40,213 bases of DNA, taken from assembly GCA_001800285.1 (NCBI GenBank), contig MGVC01000049.1, forward strand, positions 11,966 to 52,178, given 5' to 3'. The position numbers and the translations under genes are program-made. This document shows positions 1 through 9,333 of the stretch, piece by piece. Below the pieces are notes generated by a model, which worked only from the letters and a program-made list of their open reading frames with translations, did no database searches and had not been told where the DNA came from. The DNA comes from Elusimicrobia bacterium RIFOXYA2_FULL_39_19 (GTDB lineage: Bacteria; Elusimicrobiota; Endomicrobiia; CG1-02-37-114; XYA2-FULL-39-19). How positions within the stretch are numbered: position 1 is the stretch's first letter; the number at the start of each line of letters is the position of its first letter.

Positions 1-3000
1 CCCAGACTAAATTAGGGCCGGTTTTATCACAAATAAAGCTGTTGGTGCTCCAGGAAATCTGGGTATTGCCCGCTAAATCCCTGCCTATTGATGTGATGTA
101 ATAAGTGACATTATTTGTAAGAGTAGGAGCGGTGGCAAAAGTATAAGTCCAGGTAGTTGTGTGAATATCGTCCGGCATGGATTTTATAAGATAATTCCCG
201 GACTGTGTAACCCAGGAAGACCCAGCCCAATAATAATTGCCGCTGTCATTGTACCAAACAGAAATATAAATTTTATCCGCACCGGATCTGTAAGCATTTG
301 CTGTACCGGTAATGGAAGCAAGAGAGCTGGCCCAAGCACCGGAAACAGGATAATTTATTTTGCTTGTAGGCGGTGTGGTATCTATAATAACCTCATCAAC
401 AAAACTTGCATTTGCCGATGTCGGGAACTGAGACTGGTTTGTTTCTGCCGGAATAGCATCATCCCAGGCGCGGATTTTAATAAAGTATTTCTGGTCAGAA
501 TAAAGCTTGCCATAATCAGTAAATGCATAACTCCACGTTGTATCATCCGGACTGAATTCAAGATTTGAGTCAGTATCCCAGCTGGAAAGAGATTTATCCC
601 AATAATAGGTAGTAGCTCCCAGTACACGGCCAATCTGTAATTTAATCTGGTTTTTACTTGAAATACCTGCAGGAGTATCACTTATAGTTCCTGAAAGAGA
701 CCAATTGCCGTTTGGATTTATTTTCTTATTGGTGTAAGTATCCTCATAACCGGTAATTGCTGTTACAGGCGCCTGATTATCGTAAGTGAAGGTAAGAGAA
801 GATTCGGTTACTGCGAAAACATACTGTGTATTTCCGCAGGGAAGAGCAGTATCTTTGGCTCTGGTTCTTATTGTATAGTAGAAACCATGAGTTAAAGAAC
901 TTTCAAATGTAGCTCTGGTATAAACCCAGGAAGACTGGCTTACATTTCCAGGCATACTTATCGTTGCAGTAGTCCAATAGAATGAAGAATCATCTTCATA
1001 TGTATTATCAAATGAAGTACCGTTCCACCACATTAACGGCTGGCCGCTTTGTCCCGGCCTTTTAATATGAACTTGAATTTCACTGAGGTATCCTGCGGCG
1101 CCATATTCTCTTACGGGATCAACGGCAGTTCCTGTAATTGACGCCAGAGAAGCCCTGGTATCATCGTCTGCAGGTATTGCTATGTAAGCAGTAGGAGTGG
1201 AGATATCATATTCAAAACTTATTTGGGTTAAAGAACCGACAGCATCTTCGGAATTAAGCGCTTTATCCTGTGCTTTTGGTGTAATGCTGTATGAATAACC
1301 GTCATTCCACGGATTTGAAGAACCAACCACAAACGTCCATTTATATTGAGTACCTGAAATTAATGTAAGAGTGGTGGTGCTGTATATAGCCGAAGCGCTT
1401 ACTGCCCAGCTTGAAACCGCTGCATTCCAGTACTTACCATCAGAACGGCCTATTGCAACATCTACTTTTTTAATTGCATTGCTTGTATTATCATCCTGTG
1501 CTGTACCAGAAATAGTAAACATTTTATTGTAATATTTCGCAGTGTCAGGAACAACTGTTTTTGAATCAGGCTCTTCACCGCCGCCGTCTGTATCAAGCAG
1601 GAAAGTATTCCCGGTTTTTGGAGAAGCTTCATTCTCACTGCCAAAACCCCAGGAGCGTACTGTAAATGAAGATGTTTGAGGAATCCAGGAAGCTCCGGGA
1701 AAATCATAAGTAAACGAACCCGGTGTTGAAGGAGGTGTTGGAGGCGTAAAATTAGTTGCGTTAATCCAGACCCAGTTTGGATTACCCGGGGTACTAAACG
1801 AAGACCCGTACCAGTTGTAACCATCAACATTTCTTTGTATAGCTATATTTGCCCCAACGTTTGTATAGATATTGCACGTTCCGGAGATTGTGGCCAGAGT
1901 TGTTTTTGTATACCAGAACGGCTCGCCTGCTTCTTTAGGTGAAGGCAGTGTTACCCAGGTTTCTGCAGGTGGTGATTTATAAAATATATCCGTTCCGTCA
2001 GAACTTATTGCCTCGGCATTTTCTGCTACGTCAACAGCATATACTTTCAATTTAAACCAAACATTATTTCCATCAGCTTTGGCAGAACTTGTGGAAGACC
2101 AAATCAGGTCGCAGCCGTTTCCGTTATTATTAAATGTCCAGGTTGAACCGCTCCAGGCAATCTGCGCCGTAGGTATCCAGGACTCTGTTACTGTCCAGGA
2201 AGATCCGTTCCAATAAGCTCCTGCACCACCAGTATATTTTATTTGCAGATAAACTTTACTTACCTGCCCAGGAGAAGTATCTAACGCAGTTCCGGAAATT
2301 GTAGCCAAGGTTTCATACCAGCCGGATAACTCATCTCCTGGTGATTCATTAATAGGATAAGTAATTGTAGAGCTCGGAGCTGTGAAATCAGCTTTTATAT
2401 CTGTAACCGTACTATAAGTAAGCTGATAGTTTCCTGCCCTGTCAAGAACACGGATATTAAATTCATAGGTTTCACCTGTCTGCCAGGGAGTAGTGCCAAA
2501 CTGCCACCAGGTGGCATTAGCGCTAAGAAAACCTGAAGAAACAACTGTATTCCATACATCAGGAGCATTTTCTGTGGTCCAGGAAGAACCTGATATTTTC
2601 CAGTAATGCCCGGCTTTTGTACCGGTTATTTGCTTAATGCGCGCTTCTGCATTAACAACTGTTCCCGGACTGTCCCAGGAAAGGCCTGTTATTTTTCCAG
2701 TTCTGCTTATGTAACCTTCATCTATAGGATAAGTAACCGTACCGGTTGGTTTTTTTGTGTCATAAAGGAAATCAACATCTCTTGCGGTGCCCATATTACC
2801 TGCACCAGCACCTTCTTCATTTGTTGCATTATCTTTTGCTATCGTAACAATTCTGTACTGATGGCTGTCCTGAAAAGTTGGGGTGGCTGTATAAACAGAC
2901 CAATCCCAGACCCAGTTGCTTCCGCTACGGCTGGCAAGCAGCCACTTTTGGCCGTCGTCTGCCATCCAGGTAGCACCGTTCCACCAGGTAGCGCCGACGG

Positions 3001-6000
3001 TTAAATCCTGAACATATATTTTAACTTCCGTTATATCAGAAACTGACAAGGCAGAAGGTTCATCAATAGCAGTACCCGCTATCAACTGCGGTGAATTATA
3101 GTGTTCTGTATCATCAGGATTTGTTATGTATGTCAATGGTTCTGAATTATCAAAAAGGAAAACATCAACGCCTGTACCTGAGCTGACTGCAATATTTCCC
3201 ACATAATCCTTTGTTTTCAATTCAACCCTGTAATTATAACCGCTTGTAAAAGTAACATTTGTACTTACATAAATCCAGGCGCAGGTAGAATGATCCGCTG
3301 AATAAGATAAACTTGAAATATCCAGCCAGTATAACTCAATATCAGCTGGTGAACTGTCCCACTCTTTATTAGGAGCATCCCAGTAAGCATTTCCGACAGG
3401 CCTTACTATTCTAACCTGCTGGACCTGTGTATTAGCAAGTTTCCTGTTATCCACAGCGGTACCGGAAATTGTATCTACTGATTTATAATAGCTGATTGAA
3501 GGCAGTGTCGTTTTTGAAGCAGGATAACCTTTATCTATGTATATTTTTATTTCGCTTGATTCGGCTCCCTGGTTTTCGCCTGATTGAGTAGTATCTTTTG
3601 CCCTGACTTTTATGAAATATGTGTAATTATTATCCCATACGCTGTCGGCATATGTTTTACTAAATGTTCTTGTGGTTCCTACTAATATATAATCAGACTC
3701 ATTGAGCCAGTTGGAATCAGATTCATCATGTACGCCCCAGGAACCATTCCAGGTGCCGTCATGAACACCATCATTGTTTGTATCCCGGCACAATAAAACT
3801 TCACCATCTGTAGGATTGGAATACATGTCATAAGAAGTACCGGAAATTGTAGCAATAGTTGAATATACTTCATTATTAATTGGATACGGGGTTACTGCTG
3901 ATACAGGTCCTGTTACATCATATCTGAATGTTTTACTGTTTAAAGCTGAAGATGCAGAATAACTGACTATATTGGGATTTGTTTGAACATTTCCTGCATA
4001 ATCTGTTGCTTTTGTACGTACATTGTATACTTTTTCATCTTCAAAACAGGAACCGCCGCCACCAACATTTAAACTTGAAAAATTCCAGTACCAGGTAGTT
4101 CCTCCTAAGCTTGCAGTATTATAATATTCCGTAGTTTCCCAGGTACCGGACGTAGTCCAATATCTCCAGTAATAGGTTGTTGACTGATTAAGATCAGCTA
4201 TTGAAACACCGATAGACGCTACGTTGCTAAGATTATCTGAAACAGTTCCGCTTAAAGTCGGCAGGCTGTTATAGGTTTGCTGATGTAAAGGCAATTTTAC
4301 ATAAGAACCCGGAGATGACTGGTCATTGATAATCATTATACCGTCATTATCCCCAAAAGCATCTACTGCTGACGGCAGTTTTTCAATTATTGCTCCTGAA
4401 TTAAATGATGCCTGGGTTCTAAGCCTGTAAACTTTATCCGGCGTCCAGGAAATACCGCCTCCGGGCTGATAAGTGGCCCGCCAGACTACATATTGGCCTG
4501 TAGGGCCGTTATAATAATCACCAGCCGTAATATCACAGGCAGTCCAGTCAACCGATATAGAAGTATCGGTAACGTTTTCTATTTTAATTTTTACCCAGTC
4601 AATATTTCCAAAAGTGGTATTGCTGTCAAAAACAAATCTAACTGGAATTTCATCCACATCCGTGAAATAATTACCGTGCGTAAAAGCCGCGGTGGAAACC
4701 CAGGAATGATATTTTGCTTTATCAAGATAAAAGGTCCTGCCGGCACCGGGAATTTCCCAGGTTCCGGAAGTATTCCTTGCTTTAGATTTTATGGTATACA
4801 ACCCGCTTAATGTACCGTCTACAAAACCAATAGGAAATGTTATAGTCCTGAAATATTCTTTTCCAGAGCAGGTAATCCAGTTTTGTGCCGTATCAAAATT
4901 ATTTGCCGTACCGGTCCAGTACTGGCCGGCAGAATTTAGAATTGCAATCTGAACGTAATCCAGTGAAATAGTAGACCAGGCTTCACCTACAATTTCTGGC
5001 ACACAAGAAACTTTAGATACATCAGTCCCGTCATATTCAGGCAAGTCAAGAATTTTTGACTGCGGTTTTGTAATATCGTACAGAAAAGTGGATGTTGAAA
5101 AAATACCGTCGTAATTGTTTGCATTATCTTTAGACCTTGAAATTATACGGTAATACTTGCCGCTGCTTAGGTTTCCGGATGTGGGAGGCGTATAATTCCA
5201 ATAACAAGTGTTTGTTGTAGGGGTAATAGTCCAGCTGGGGGTTACCCAATTTACGCTGGCTGTCCAGGAAGAACCTGTCCAGTACAGATAATCATTGTCA
5301 TTGCTTGTACCGCGGTCAATTATTTTAAGTTGTATTGTATTAAGCTGGCTGCCGGGATATTTGTCTTTTGCTTCACCGCGCAGTTCAGACCATCTGTTAA
5401 TTTCTATGCCGTTTGCAGGTACTTTAACAGCTGATGTAGGCAGAGTGGTGTCATACCAGAAAGTCTGCTCTGAAGTCCAGCCGCTCCAATTGCCCGCATC
5501 ATCCTCGCCTTTGGCCGACATCTTAAATTGCACACCATCGGTAAATGTTAATGCCGGTACATTTTTTGTCCAGGTAGTACTGTTTTCATTAGGCTGAGTA
5601 ACATCTGCAGAAACTTCCGTATAGCTGTCTACCCAGTTGGAACCGGTCCAGTAAGTGGCAGAATAGCGTAAATCCTGCAGCCAGAATTTTACACTATTTA
5701 TTGTAGAACCAAAAGTGGCGCTTTCCAAATCATTTGCTGTTCCCTGAATCTGTGTAATATCGTTATAATCGTCCGTTGAACTGGGCAGAGTAATGCCTAT
5801 GCCCGGAGCAGCCTGGTCAACAGTAAAATTGATACCAGTGCCTGTTGATTGTTCCCAGCCTACGTAATCAAAAGCTTTTGAACGGATATTATATTGGCCG
5901 CTGGGCCAGGTAGGGCTTAGTTTGGCCCAGGTAGTTGTAGTATCTGTAAGGCCTGTTGCAACATCTACCCAGGTTTCGTTTGATATAAAGCTTCCTGGAT

Positions 6001-8025
6001 AGGCGCCGTCCCAGTAAGTGTCAGGTTCAACATCCGTTCTTTTTATGCAAATCTGAACACTGCTGAGCTTTTTATTATCAGATGCAGTTCCGGAAATAGT
6101 AGGCAGTGAAGTATATAATAACGCCTGCGGGGTTGTTAAGTCAGATAATGGCTTTTCTAGGTCCATAGTGAATTTAACATAAGGAGCCGCAGGGTTTGTA
6201 AGTGAATTTCCCTCAGAATTATTGGCTTTATCAAGTGCATAATACCTTATCTGATAATCATAGTTATTTATCCAGCCGGTAGAAGGAGCAATAGTCCAGC
6301 CATGTTTCCATATGTTTGATTCATTGACTCCACCGTCAAGAGTTGCGTCAAGAGGAGTTTCTGCACCCCACCCGCTGCCAGTAAAATATTCACCGGTCTG
6401 CTCGCAGTAAAGTGATATTTTCTCAGTTGAAAGAGACGTTCCTACCGGATCATAATGAGAATTATCCCAGGCGGTACCCGTGATTGTCGCAAGAGATCCG
6501 ATCAACGAATTATTGACCGGTGAAATAACTGTAGAGGAAGGTTTTGAGATATCAAACCAGAACCTTCTTGCACCGCTGGTTGCTTCATTAGCTGTAGGCA
6601 AAGAACCATCTCTGCCGCGCACAAAAGTTTCATATTTCCTGCCGTTTACAAAAGCAGTTGAAGAAATAAGCATTCTCCAGTAACCCGGAGTATAAATTGT
6701 TGCAGTGGTCCACACAACTGCAGGGGACCATGTTTTTGTAACCTGGCTCCAATAAGTGGCCCCGGTATAAAGATCCTGAAGTGTTACTTCCACCGTAGAT
6801 AAATCCACATCACAGGTACCATAAAATGTCACATGGCGCTGCAATAAAGCGTTTATATAACCGAGGGAAGCAGGCGCAGTTATTACCGGCGCATTACATT
6901 CTGTATCATAAGTAAAAGTTGTTGTTGTAAAATCTATTTCATATTGTGCCGCCGGCAGGGATACCCGGTCCCTGGATCTGCTGTTAATGTCATAACTTAT
7001 TCCGCTGCCGCCGTCAGACCAGGGGTCTAAGGGAGGAACATACATCCAGGTAGTTGTCTGATTGCCTGCACAATCTCCGGACAGAGCAGTAATCCAGGTG
7101 TTGCTGGCATAAGCCACATCAAAAGCTGCCCCGCTCCAGTATTTACCGTCGGTGTTTCTTTTTATCCGGATTTCCACCTGATTTACACCGGCAGTTTTAT
7201 CCCAGGCAGTACCGGAGATAGTAAGCAGAGAAGACCTTCTGGCAGCATCTTTAGGCAATACTACTCTGCTGTTAGGCGGGGTGCGGTCACAATAAATAAT
7301 TGTTGTTGTATAAGATACCTGATAATTAGGATTGCTTGGGGCATTGACAACGTCTCTGGCTTTTGTATAAATGGCATAACTGCAGTCATCCGTCCATTTT
7401 TGGTCTATAAAAGTGAAATACCAGATCCATTCAGGATAGGTTCCGCTGCAATCATCTGCATCTATGAAAGCTTCAGTGTTAGAATTAAATGTGGTACCGC
7501 CCCACCATTTACCGCCTGCCGTTGTTACCTTTATTGTATAAGCAGTCCAGTCAACTCCTCCGCGCTGATTGTCTGAAGCTGTACCTGTAATTGTCAGAAG
7601 AGAAGAGAAATAGGTCCCGCTTGACGGAAATACCGGCCTTGAAACAGGAAGCTCAGTATCAAAAACGAAAGTTTTTGTAGAAAATGTTGTTGATTGAAAA
7701 CCTACAGAATCATAACCTCTGGCAACTAACTGGAACTGTTTATCGCTGTTAATCCAGGCAGAAGTAGCGTATCTCCAGGGAAAATCTGTTAATACCGTAT
7801 TGGTATTTATACCTATCCAATATTTTGCAGCCTGCCATCCAGTGCCGGGTAAGTAATATTTGTTGTAATCCGGAGTTCCAACGGTTATATCCCTGATATA
7901 CAGTTCTGTGCCGGAGGCATACCTGACGGCATAATTGTCCACTATATTTCCTGAAACAGTAGCTAAAGAAGAGTAGTACATACCGTCTATCGGGAGAGTA
8001 ATGTCTGCCGTGGGTCCGTCCTGGT
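1..8025 (-). repeat. Array of about 21 protein-level tandem repeats within the giant gene
   Basis: The repeat unit is about 380 bp. Units have diverged strongly in DNA and are clear only after translation, where the SGTA.D, YWNG and D.AGN motifs recur at regular spacing. Some units are variant: one near 6,900 has 'FYGTCDVD' in place of SGTA, and one near 4,700 lacks the motif. The array continues past position 1, so the true copy number is unknown. Confidence 0.8.
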
Positions 8026-9280
8026 CTGTAGTCAGCAATAACGCCATATCTCCATATGAATTGGCACGAGGCAGAGTAAAAGCAGTGGTAACATGATTAG
8101 CTGAATAATCAGAATAAACATTGGTTCCTTCATAGGTTAAATCATTTGCTCCCGCAGCTACATCTATTTCAACTCCGCCGGCAGAAGGTTCCATTAAACC
8201 TATTCTATAGTAATTTCCGCTTGCTAAAGTTGTTGCGGGCGAAAAGAAAGACACTCTAAACCGAGTACCTACCGGCAAAGAAGGAAGCGTTACCAAGGTA
8301 CCTCCGTAAAATGATTTGCCTGCAGCCGGCTGCCAGTCAAAGGTTGTGGTAACGGCAGTTTTTGCAACATATACCGTAGTGCTGACCACGGTAGTAACCT
8401 TATCTGCAGTGGTAATTTTGAAATAAAGATCATCTAAAGGAGTGCCTGAACCTACTTTTTGTAAAAACAATTTTAATTTAACTATATTTTTACGGGCTGA
8501 AGTTGAAGCGAAGTTAAACCCGACAGCACGGGTTCCGTACACATTTGCCTCATCCGTTGTGTTATAAAGAGACGCTGGAGAAGAAACGCCATCCAACCCT
8601 CCGTCAGCTACAGCAACGTTTTCATCAAATTGGGTTGGAAACCTTACGTAGGGTTGGCCCTGATAGTTGGCACCTGCATCATACCTTACAATAAATGAAG
8701 GCAGATTATTGGCAATACTAGCAAATGCACCGGCACCGGTTTGCGCAAAAGATACACCTAATGTTCCGTCCGAGCTTAAATCATAGGGATAGGTGGCAGG
8801 GCTTGGGTAAGAAAAAAGAACGCCGGCGCTCATACCGCTTGCTGCGGTAATGCTGTTGCGTGTGACTATTATGTACAGTGTTTCACCCGCGCCAGCTGCA
8901 TAACTTACTGCACCGGATGCCCAGTAAGGGAACCCTGAATAATTACCTGAAACACCTACTGCGGTCGCCTGGCTAAGATAGACCTGCCCGGCCTCTGTTG
9001 CCGCTAAATTATCTGCAATTCCTATATCTATACTATCACCAGTAGCCTTTCCTCTTCCTATAGCAATGCTCAACTGGTCTATAGTTCCTGCATATTTTGT
9101 CTGAAAGCTGAAAGCAACCCTTCTTCTGACGCTCGTTCCAAGCTGCCTGCTGTGGAGTTCATATACGCCATAATTACAACCCCAGTCATAGTCATCAGAA
9201 TATAATGCTCCCGTCATGCCGGTAAACAGCATTAGGAATGTAATAAAACCTAAAAAGTAGAACCAGGTTTTTTTGTTCAT
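1..9280 (-). CDS. Giant secreted protein with about 21 Ig-like repeats (C-terminus beyond the window)
   Basis: This is one uninterrupted minus-strand frame of at least 3,093 codons. It starts at the ATG at 9280-9278 and runs off the left edge; I read it through and saw no stop, and the frame agrees at both ends and in the middle. Residues 1 to about 26 are a signal peptide (MNKKTWFYFLGFITFLMLF, then a small-residue cleavage region). Residues about 27-420 are a non-repetitive beta-rich region. From about residue 420 onward some 21 diverged repeats of about 127 residues follow. Each has a start like 'P.S.I..P', a core 'SLATISGTA.D', a Trp-rich 'YWNGS.W', then 'RA.D.AGN' and a closing 'F.YD...P'. 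This is the pattern of bacterial Ig-like or cadherin-like beta-sandwich domains. It is probably a surface or adhesive protein, rich in Ser, Thr and Trp. It lies 53 bp after a TMTC-like gene in the same operon. The anchoring signal is not in view. No strong ribosome binding site precedes the ATG; in-frame Met codons at residues 17 and 22 are alternatives. Confidence 0.9.
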   Translation of the reverse strand, partial: MNKKTWFYFLGFITFLMLFTGMTGALYSDDYDWGCNYGVYELHSRQLGTSVRRRVAFSFQTKYAGTIDQLSIAIGRGKATGDSIDIGIADNLAATEAGQVYLSQATAVGVSGNYSGFPYWASGAVSYAAGAGETLYIIVTRNSITAASGMSAGVLFSYPSPATYPYDLSSDGTLGVSFAQTGAGAFASIANNLPSFIVRYDAGANYQGQPYVRFPTQFDENVAVADGGLDGVSSPASLYNTTDEANVYGTRAVGFNFASTSARKNIVKLKLFLQKVGSGTPLDDLYFKITTADKVTTVVSTTVYVAKTAVTTTFDWQPAAGKSFYGGTLVTLPSLPVGTRFRVSFFSPATTLASGNYYRIGLMEPSAGGVEIDVAAGANDLTYEGTNVYSDYSANHVTTAFTLPRANSYGDMALLLTTDQDGPTADITLPIDGMYYSSLATVSGNIVDNYAVRYASGTELYIRDITVGTPDYNKYYLPGTGWQAAKYWIGINTNTVLTDFPWRYATSAWINSDKQFQLVARGYDSVGFQSTTFSTKTFVFDTELPVSRPVFPSSGTYFSSLLTITGTASDNQRGGVDWTAYTIKVTTAGGKWWGGTTFNSNTEAFIDADDCSGTYPEWIWYFTFIDQKWTDDCSYAIYTKARDVVNAPSNPNYQVSYTTTIIYCDRTPPNSRVVLPKDAARRSSLLTISGTAWDKTAGVNQVEIRIKRNTDGKYWSGAAFDVAYASNTWITALSGDCAGNQTTTWMYVPPLDPWSDGGSGISYDINSRSRDRVSLPAAQYEIDFTTTTFTYDTECNAPVITAPASLGYINALLQRHVTFYGTCDVDLSTVEVTLQDLYTGATYWSQVTKTWSPAVVWTTATIYTPGYWRMLISSTAFVNGRKYETFVRGRDGSLPTANEATSGARRFWFDISKPSSTVISPVNNSLIGSLATITGTAWDNSHYDPVGTSLSTEKISLYCEQTGEYFTGSGWGAETPLDATLDGGVNESNIWKHGWTIAPSTGWINNYDYQIRYYALDKANNSEGNSLTNPAAPYVKFTMDLEKPLSDLTTPQALLYTSLPTISGTASDNKKLSSVQICIKRTDVEPDTYWDGAYPGSFISNETWVDVATGLTDTTTTWAKLSPTWPSGQYNIRSKAFDYVGWEQSTGTGINFTVDQAAPGIGITLPSSTDDYNDITQIQGTANDLESATFGSTINSVKFWLQDLRYSATYWTGSNWVDSYTEVSADVTQPNENSTTWTKNVPALTFTDGVQFKMSAKGEDDAGNWSGWTSEQTFWYDTTLPTSAVKVPANGIEINRWSELRGEAKDKYPGSQLNTIQLKIIDRGTSNDNDYLYWTGSSWTASVNWVTPSWTITPTTNTCYWNYTPPTSGNLSSGKYYRIISRSKDNANNYDGIFSTSTFLYDITKPQSKILDLPEYDGTDVSKVSCVPEIVGEAWSTISLDYVQIAILNSAGQYWTGTANNFDTAQNWITCSGKEYFRTITFPIGFVDGTLSGLYTIKSKARNTSGTWEIPGAGRTFYLDKAKYHSWVSTAAFTHGNYFTDVDEIPVRFVFDSNTTFGNIDWVKIKIENVTDTSISVDWTACDITAGDYYNGPTGQYVVWRATYQPGGGISWTPDKVYRLRTQASFNSGAIIEKLPSAVDAFGDNDGIMIINDQSSPGSYVKLPLHQQTYNSLPTLSGTVSDNLSNVASIGVSIADLNQSTTYYWRYWTTSGTWETTEYYNTASLGGTTWYWNFSSLNVGGGGSCFEDEKVYNVRTKATDYAGNVQTNPNIVSYSASSALNSKTFRYDVTGPVSAVTPYPINNEVYSTIATISGTSYDMYSNPTDGEVLLCRDTNNDGVHDGTWNGSWGVHDESDSNWLNESDYILVGTTRTFSKTYADSVWDNNYTYFIKVRAKDTTQSGENQGAESSEIKIYIDKGYPASKTTLPSISYYKSVDTISGTAVDNRKLANTQVQQVRIVRPVGNAYWDAPNKEWDSSPADIELYWLDISSLSYSADHSTCAWIYVSTNVTFTSGYNYRVELKTKDYVGNIAVSSGTGVDVFLFDNSEPLTYITNPDDTEHYNSPQLIAGTAIDEPSALSVSDITEVKIYVQDLTVGATWWNGATWMADDGQKWLLASRSGSNWVWDWSVYTATPTFQDSHQYRIVTIAKDNATNEEGAGAGNMGTARDVDFLYDTKKPTGTVTYPIDEGYISRTGKITGLSWDSPGTVVNAEARIKQITGTKAGHYWKISGSSWTTENAPDVWNTVVSSGFLSANATWWQFGTTPWQTGETYEFNIRVLDRAGNYQLTYSTVTDIKADFTAPSSTITYPINESPGDELSGWYETLATISGTALDTSPGQVSKVYLQIKYTGGAGAYWNGSSWTVTESWIPTAQIAWSGSTWTFNNNGNGCDLIWSSTSSAKADGNNVWFKLKVYAVDVAENAEAISSDGTDIFYKSPPAETWVTLPSPKEAGEPFWYTKTTLATISGTCNIYTNVGANIAIQRNVDGYNWYGSSFSTPGNPNWVWINATNFTPPTPPSTPGSFTYDFPGASWIPQTSSFTVRSWGFGSENEASPKTGNTFLLDTDGGGEEPDSKTVVPDTAKYYNKMFTISGTAQDDNTSNAIKKVDVAIGRSDGKYWNAAVSSWAVSASAIYSTTTLTLISGTQYKWTFVVGSSNPWNDGYSYSITPKAQDKALNSEDAVGSLTQISFEYDISTPTAYIAIPADDDTRASLASITGTAVDPVREYGAAGYLSEIQVHIKRPGQSGQPLMWWNGTSFDNTYEDDSSFYWTTATISMPGNVSQSSWVYTRATFESSLTHGFYYTIRTRAKDTALPCGNTQYVFAVTESSLTFTYDNQAPVTAITGYEDTYTNKKINPNGNWSLSGTISDTPAGISSKNQIKLQIGRVLGATTYYWDKSLSSWDTDSNLEFSPDDTTWSYAFTDYGKLYSDQKYFIKIRAWDDAIPAETNQSQFPTSANASFVDEVIIDTTPPTSKINYPVSGAWASSLASITGTANAYRSGADKIYISVWYNDSGNYYWAGSSWVTQSGNYLIKSMPDDIHTTTWTYTFATAPTLTNNVTYYITSIGRDLAGNTQISWSTNSFICDKTGPNLVW

Positions 9281-9333
9281 AAGTTTTACGGTTATTGCAA
9301 ATCCTTGTCCGAGGGATGAAGCAATACCGTTTT

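Noticed and set aside
161-6683. Several 60-145 codon frames on both strands in the left 9 kb
   Set aside because: All lie inside the giant minus-strand gene in other frames and have no sensible composition.
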